Positions 5,820 through 8,740 of a stretch of 8,740 bases of DNA are shown piece after piece. The stretch is taken from positions 1 through 8,740 of the forward strand of contig JASEEW010000074.1 of NCBI GenBank assembly GCA_030019485.1, written 5' to 3'. The number at the start of each line of letters is the position of its first letter. Positions within the stretch are counted from its first letter, which is position 1. The translations under genes were made by a program, and so were the position numbers. The notes under the pieces were generated by a model, which ran no database searches, was not told where the DNA came from, and worked only from the letters and a program-made list of their open reading frames with translations. Source of the DNA: Thermoplasmatales archaeon (GTDB lineage Archaea > Thermoplasmatota > JASEFT01 > JAUWIS01).

Positions 5820-5909
5820 CGATGAAAACGGATGGGGATTCAGGTGTGAATAGGAATAAATACTAATATGATTATTTAGATACAAGGTACAATAAACAGG
5901 TGAAAAAGT

Positions 5910-6023
5910 ATGATGAGAAGAGTAAATGAAAATCGAAGAAGGAGTAGTTCTCCATACTTCCTCATCGCAGTTCTCTCTTTATTCCTCCTTGTCCGCCGCA
6001 AAAACTTTTATCCCAACAAGTAA
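5910..6023 (+). CDS. Possible 37-residue single-span membrane peptide
   Basis: A short open frame, 37 codons, just upstream of valS. AGGTGA (5898-5903) stands 6 nt before the first ATG; a second ATG follows immediately. The peptide has a very basic, arginine-rich N-terminus (MMRRVNENRRR), three serines, a hydrophobic stretch PYFLIAVLSLFLLV (15-28), and a basic tail starting VRRKN. This is a plausible small inner-membrane peptide, although the hydrophobic run is short for a full span. Its last codons run into the promoter of valS, and its stop is 11 nt before the valS ATG. TATA-like sequences (AATAAATACTA near 5856-5866) lie upstream. Against it: few codons start with G (5 of 37), and there is no homology I can recall. 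I treat it as a candidate only. Confidence 0.35.
   Translation: MMRRVNENRRRSSSPYFLIAVLSLFLLVRRKNFYPNK
5997..6011 (+). promoter_or_regulatory. Promoter of valS, leaderless start
   Basis: CGCAAAAACTTTTAT contains a purine-rich BRE-like segment and the TATA-like ACTTTTAT (6004-6011) centred about 27 nt before the valS ATG. No Shine-Dalgarno sequence stands before that ATG (CCCTTTTTC), so transcription probably begins at the start codon itself. Confidence 0.55.
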
Positions 6024-6034
6024 TACCCTTTTTC

Positions 6035-8653
6035 ATGGCTTATGACCAGAAGGCAGTAGAGCAGAAATGGCAGAAAAAATGGCAGGAAATGAACATCTAC
6101 AGATTTATTCCTGATTCTTCTCAACCTGTTTACTCAATTGACAATCCTCCAAGATATGCATCAGGCGCTCTCCATGTCGGGCATGCCGTTCATTACACAC
6201 ATATTGATTTTGCTGCCAGGTACAGGAGGATGAAAGGCTTCAATGTGCTGTTTCCACTCTGTTTTGACTGCAACGGCATACCTGTTGAGGAAAGGGTTGA
6301 GAAAAAACTTGGCATTACAAGAAAGGATATTGACAGGCACGAGTTTACAAAACTCTGTTCAGAGTTTGCCAATGAAAAAATAGATGAAATGAAAAACCAG
6401 TTCATTATTCTTGGCGAATCAATGGACCCAAGTGTATATTATCAGACAGATGCAGAAAACTACAGAAGATTAACGCAGCTCTCATTTATTGAGCTTTATA
6501 ATAAAGGGCTTATTTACAAGGGTGAGCATCCTATCAACTGGTGTCCAAGATGCATGACCGCGCTCGCAGATGCGGAGATAGAATACAAAAACAGGGAAAC
6601 AAAACTCAACTACATAAAATTTAAACTTGGAAAAGAGGATGTTGTTATTGCTACAACAAGACCAGAGCTACTCTGCACCTGCCAGCTTGTTGCAGTCCAT
6701 ACGGACGACCCAAGGGCAAAAAAATTGGTAGGGAAAAAACTAAAGACACCATTGTTTGAAAGAGAAGTAACGGTTGTTGGGGATAAAAATGTTGACCCAG
6801 ACTTTGGCTCCGGTATCGTGATGATTTGCAGCATTGGTGATAAAGACGATTTGGAATGGATTTTCAAATACCAACTCAAAATTGAGAGGGGAATTGATGA
6901 AGAAGGAAGAATGACAGAACTTTGCGGAAAATACAAGGGAATGAATGTGATGGATGCAAGGAAAGCCATAATGGATGACATGAAAAAACAGGATATCCTC
7001 ATTAAGCAGGAAAAACTTGAGCAGAATATAGGAACATGCTGGAGATGCCATACACCTGTTGAGTTCCTTGTCATGCCTCAATGGTTTCTGAAAACCCTCC
7101 AGTTCAAAGAAAAATTATTAAAAGAAATAGAAGGGCTTGAGTGGAAGCCATTGTTTATGAAAAGGAGACTTCAGGACTGGATAAATTCACTTGGCTGGGA
7201 CTGGGTCATATCACGCCAGAGGTATTTTGCAACACCAATACCAATCTGGGAATGTGAAAAATGCGGCAGTATTGTTGTTGCAGAAAAGGATGAATGCTAT
7301 GTTGATCCTACAATCAAGGATAAGGGTTGCCCGAAATGTCATACGAAGATGAAGGGATGTGAGGATGTTTTTGACACATGGATGGACTCAAGCATATCCC
7401 CACTGTTTAACACATACTGGGAAAGAAACAATGAACTTTTTAAAAAACTTTACCCTATGTCACTGAGACCACAGGCGCACGATATCATCAGAACATGGGC
7501 ATTTTACACGCTTCTGAGAGGAATTCTTTTAACAGAGCAACTCCCGTTTAAAACAATAATGATTGATGGTTTTGTGCTTGCACCTGATGGGAAGCCGATG
7601 CATGCCTCACTTGGAAATGTCGTAGACCCGCTGAGGGTTCTGGAAAAATATGGGAGTGATGCCTTCAGGTATTATGCTGCAACATGCGGACTTGGTGAGG
7701 ACAATGCATTCAGGGAAAAAGATGTAGTTCATGGTGTTAGGCTTTGCACAAAACTTTGGAATATCAGCGCTTTTATGAAAAAAATCACCGGCGGAAAAAA
7801 AATGGGGTTAGACTCAAAAAAACTTAGGGTTATAGACAGATGGATACTCTCAAAATACAGCAGAACTGTTGAAAATGTTACAAAGTACATGGATGAATTC
7901 ATGTTTGATAAAGCAATAAAGGAAATAGAAGAGTTTCTCTGGCATGAGTTCGCAGACCATTACATTGAGATTGTGAAATACAGGGCATATGATGGTGATG
8001 AATCTGCTGTTTCGACGTTGTATACAGTTAGTTTAGGGATAACAAAAATCCTTTCACCGTTCCTGCCTCATATCACTGAAGAAATCTATGAGCAGAATTT
8101 TAAGAAAAACTGGAAATATCAAAGTATTCATGTCTCACCCTGGCCAAAGCCTGTTTTAACTGATGAGGTAGCAGAAAGAAAAGGGAATCTTGTCAGAAGG
8201 GTCATCAGCAAAATCAGAGGGTGGAAATCTGAGAAGGGTATGCCGCTGAACAGGGATTTAGAGTTTGTTGAGATTGTAGGTGAGCCGGAAAAAATAATTG
8301 AGTGTAAAGATGATATTGCCAGGACTGTGAGGGCAAAGGAACTGATAATTGCTGAAAAGGAGGATTTAAAGGAAAGCATTGTTGCGCTTAAGCCCGTGTA
8401 CTCAAAGATTGGCCCAGTGTTTAAAGATAAAGCCAAAGAGATTATTGAGAAACTGAAAACAATTGCTGTCGAAAAACTTTCAGAGGATGAGGTTAATGTT
8501 AGATTGGATTCTGGGGAAACAGTGAAACTGACAAAGGATTTCATAAATTTTGAGAAAACAGTTACAGTTAAAGGGAAAAAGGTGGATGTGCTGAACATCG
8601 GTGACACTGTTGTGCTCATTGGGGGGACGCAATCGGCGTTGTCCGAGAATTGA
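6035..8653 (+). CDS. valS: Valyl-tRNA synthetase, archaeal type
   Basis: A class I aminoacyl-tRNA synthetase of 872 residues, normal length for archaeal ValRS; it charges tRNA-Val in the cytosol. In order: the HIGH motif HVGH (47-50) after PPRYASGAL; FDCNGIPVEERVEK (77-90); a zinc-finger-like WCPRC; the CP1 editing domain starting with IATTRPELL and including VDPDFGSGIVMICSIGDKDD; CWRC; QWFLK; ISRQRYFATPIPIW with a Cys4-type pair (ECEKC and CPKC); DVFDTWMDSS; the KMSKS region; an anticodon-binding helical domain with FLWHEFADHYIE; and a C-terminal extension with VFKDKAKEIIEKL and a small beta-rich end. The editing segments identify ValRS rather than IleRS or LeuRS. The KMSKS loop reads DGKPMHASLGN (518-528): M522 and S525 remain, but both lysine positions hold P521 and A524. 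It is transcribed away from the neighbouring minus-strand genes. Confidence 0.95.
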   Translation: MAYDQKAVEQKWQKKWQEMNIYRFIPDSSQPVYSIDNPPRYASGALHVGHAVHYTHIDFAARYRRMKGFNVLFPLCFDCNGIPVEERVEKKLGITRKDIDRHEFTKLCSEFANEKIDEMKNQFIILGESMDPSVYYQTDAENYRRLTQLSFIELYNKGLIYKGEHPINWCPRCMTALADAEIEYKNRETKLNYIKFKLGKEDVVIATTRPELLCTCQLVAVHTDDPRAKKLVGKKLKTPLFEREVTVVGDKNVDPDFGSGIVMICSIGDKDDLEWIFKYQLKIERGIDEEGRMTELCGKYKGMNVMDARKAIMDDMKKQDILIKQEKLEQNIGTCWRCHTPVEFLVMPQWFLKTLQFKEKLLKEIEGLEWKPLFMKRRLQDWINSLGWDWVISRQRYFATPIPIWECEKCGSIVVAEKDECYVDPTIKDKGCPKCHTKMKGCEDVFDTWMDSSISPLFNTYWERNNELFKKLYPMSLRPQAHDIIRTWAFYTLLRGILLTEQLPFKTIMIDGFVLAPDGKPMHASLGNVVDPLRVLEKYGSDAFRYYAATCGLGEDNAFREKDVVHGVRLCTKLWNISAFMKKITGGKKMGLDSKKLRVIDRWILSKYSRTVENVTKYMDEFMFDKAIKEIEEFLWHEFADHYIEIVKYRAYDGDESAVSTLYTVSLGITKILSPFLPHITEEIYEQNFKKNWKYQSIHVSPWPKPVLTDEVAERKGNLVRRVISKIRGWKSEKGMPLNRDLEFVEIVGEPEKIIECKDDIARTVRAKELIIAEKEDLKESIVALKPVYSKIGPVFKDKAKEIIEKLKTIAVEKLSEDEVNVRLDSGETVKLTKDFINFEKTVTVKGKKVDVLNIGDTVVLIGGTQSALSEN
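7595..7609 (+). other. Degenerate KMSKS signature of ValRS (PMHAS)
   Basis: Codons 521-525 read CCG ATG CAT GCC TCA, that is P-M-H-A-S where class I synthetases usually have K-M-S-K-S. The flanks (DGK before, LGNVVDP after) are well conserved, so the alignment is secure and the reading frame is intact. Confidence 0.85.
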
Positions 8654-8666
8654 GTAGTGCATCCTG

Positions 8667-8684
8667 TTTTTGATGTTTTTTTTT
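8667..8684 (+). terminator. T-rich terminator after valS
   Basis: Two T runs (five T at 8667-8671, nine T at 8676-8684) begin 14 nt after the valS stop codon. Archaeal RNA polymerase stops at such runs without needing a hairpin, and none is visible here. Confidence 0.6.
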
Positions 8685-8701
8685 CAGAAATTTCTTATCT
8701 T

Positions 8702-8711
8702 CTAAATATTT
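8702..8711 (+). promoter_or_regulatory. Weak TATA-like box near the window end
   Basis: CTAAATATTT resembles archaeal box A and would direct a start near 8733. No gene is visible before the window ends, so this is a tentative mark for a gene lying just beyond. Confidence 0.2.
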
Positions 8712-8740
8712 TCACAGAAACATTCAAGGGATTCATTTTT

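Noticed and set aside
5691..5885. A 64-codon minus-strand frame running through the toxin-antitoxin promoter
   Set aside because: It overlaps the antitoxin in another frame, is rich in Tyr/His/Trp as expected from AT-rich noncoding DNA, and would cover the promoter and inverted repeat.
5941..5953. Short hairpin GGAG-TAGTT-CTCC
   Set aside because: A 4-bp stem is expected by chance and no T run follows it.
5909..5975. A possible C/D-box guide RNA around ATGATGA (5910-5916)
   Set aside because: No D box (CTGA) at a suitable distance downstream and no C'/D' pair; ATGATG is better explained by the start of the small frame.
8128..8619. A 163-codon minus-strand frame opposite the valS 3' end
   Set aside because: A serine/threonine-rich antisense shadow of the ValRS C-terminal domain with no recognisable features.
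1..8740. CRISPR arrays, tRNA/rRNA genes, insertion sequences, phage genes
   Set aside because: No spaced direct repeats of CRISPR size, no tRNA-like cloverleaf with a TTC-rich T-arm, and no transposase or integrase motifs were seen on either strand.

Overview
The window looks archaeal. The valyl-tRNA synthetase is of the archaeal type, with D-x-N-G-x-P-x-E rather than the bacterial DHAG segment. Several genes have strong GGTGA/GGTGATCC ribosome-binding sites a few bases before ATG. valS itself appears to be leaderless, with a TATA-like box about 27 bases upstream of its ATG. The DNA is AT-rich by eye. I cannot place the organism further; a methanogen-like euryarchaeote or related uncultured lineage fits the gene set.

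Left two thirds, minus strand, read from 4912 down to 29: a compact cluster of a membrane-anchored unknown protein (140 aa), an S-adenosylhomocysteine hydrolase-family enzyme, a PfkB nucleoside kinase, a methylthioadenosine/methylthioinosine phosphorylase, an MTA/SAH/5'-deoxyadenosine deaminase-type amidohydrolase and a small two-helix membrane protein. Gaps are 11 nt, a 4 nt overlap, 14 nt, 103 nt and 5 nt. The 103-nt gap is almost filled by an unusual inverted array of 7-base units with G-quadruplex potential in the transcript.

Together these genes would recycle the by-products of S-adenosylmethionine chemistry. I propose the deamination-first version known from Methanocaldococcus: SAH to S-inosylhomocysteine (deaminase), to homocysteine plus inosine (hydrolase), to IMP (kinase); and MTA to methylthioinosine (deaminase), to hypoxanthine plus methylthioribose-1-phosphate (phosphorylase). 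Two base-pocket substitutions visible in the sequence agree with 6-oxopurine substrates.

Middle, 5162-5769, minus strand: a winged-helix/RelE-ParE type toxin-antitoxin pair with ATGA overlap, preceded by an inverted repeat lying between its TATA box and ribosome-binding site. Between it and valS, on the plus strand, lies a possible 37-residue membrane peptide (5910-6023).

Right third, plus strand: valS (872 aa), complete, followed by a T-rich terminator. Its KMSKS loop reads PMHAS, so both lysines are absent.
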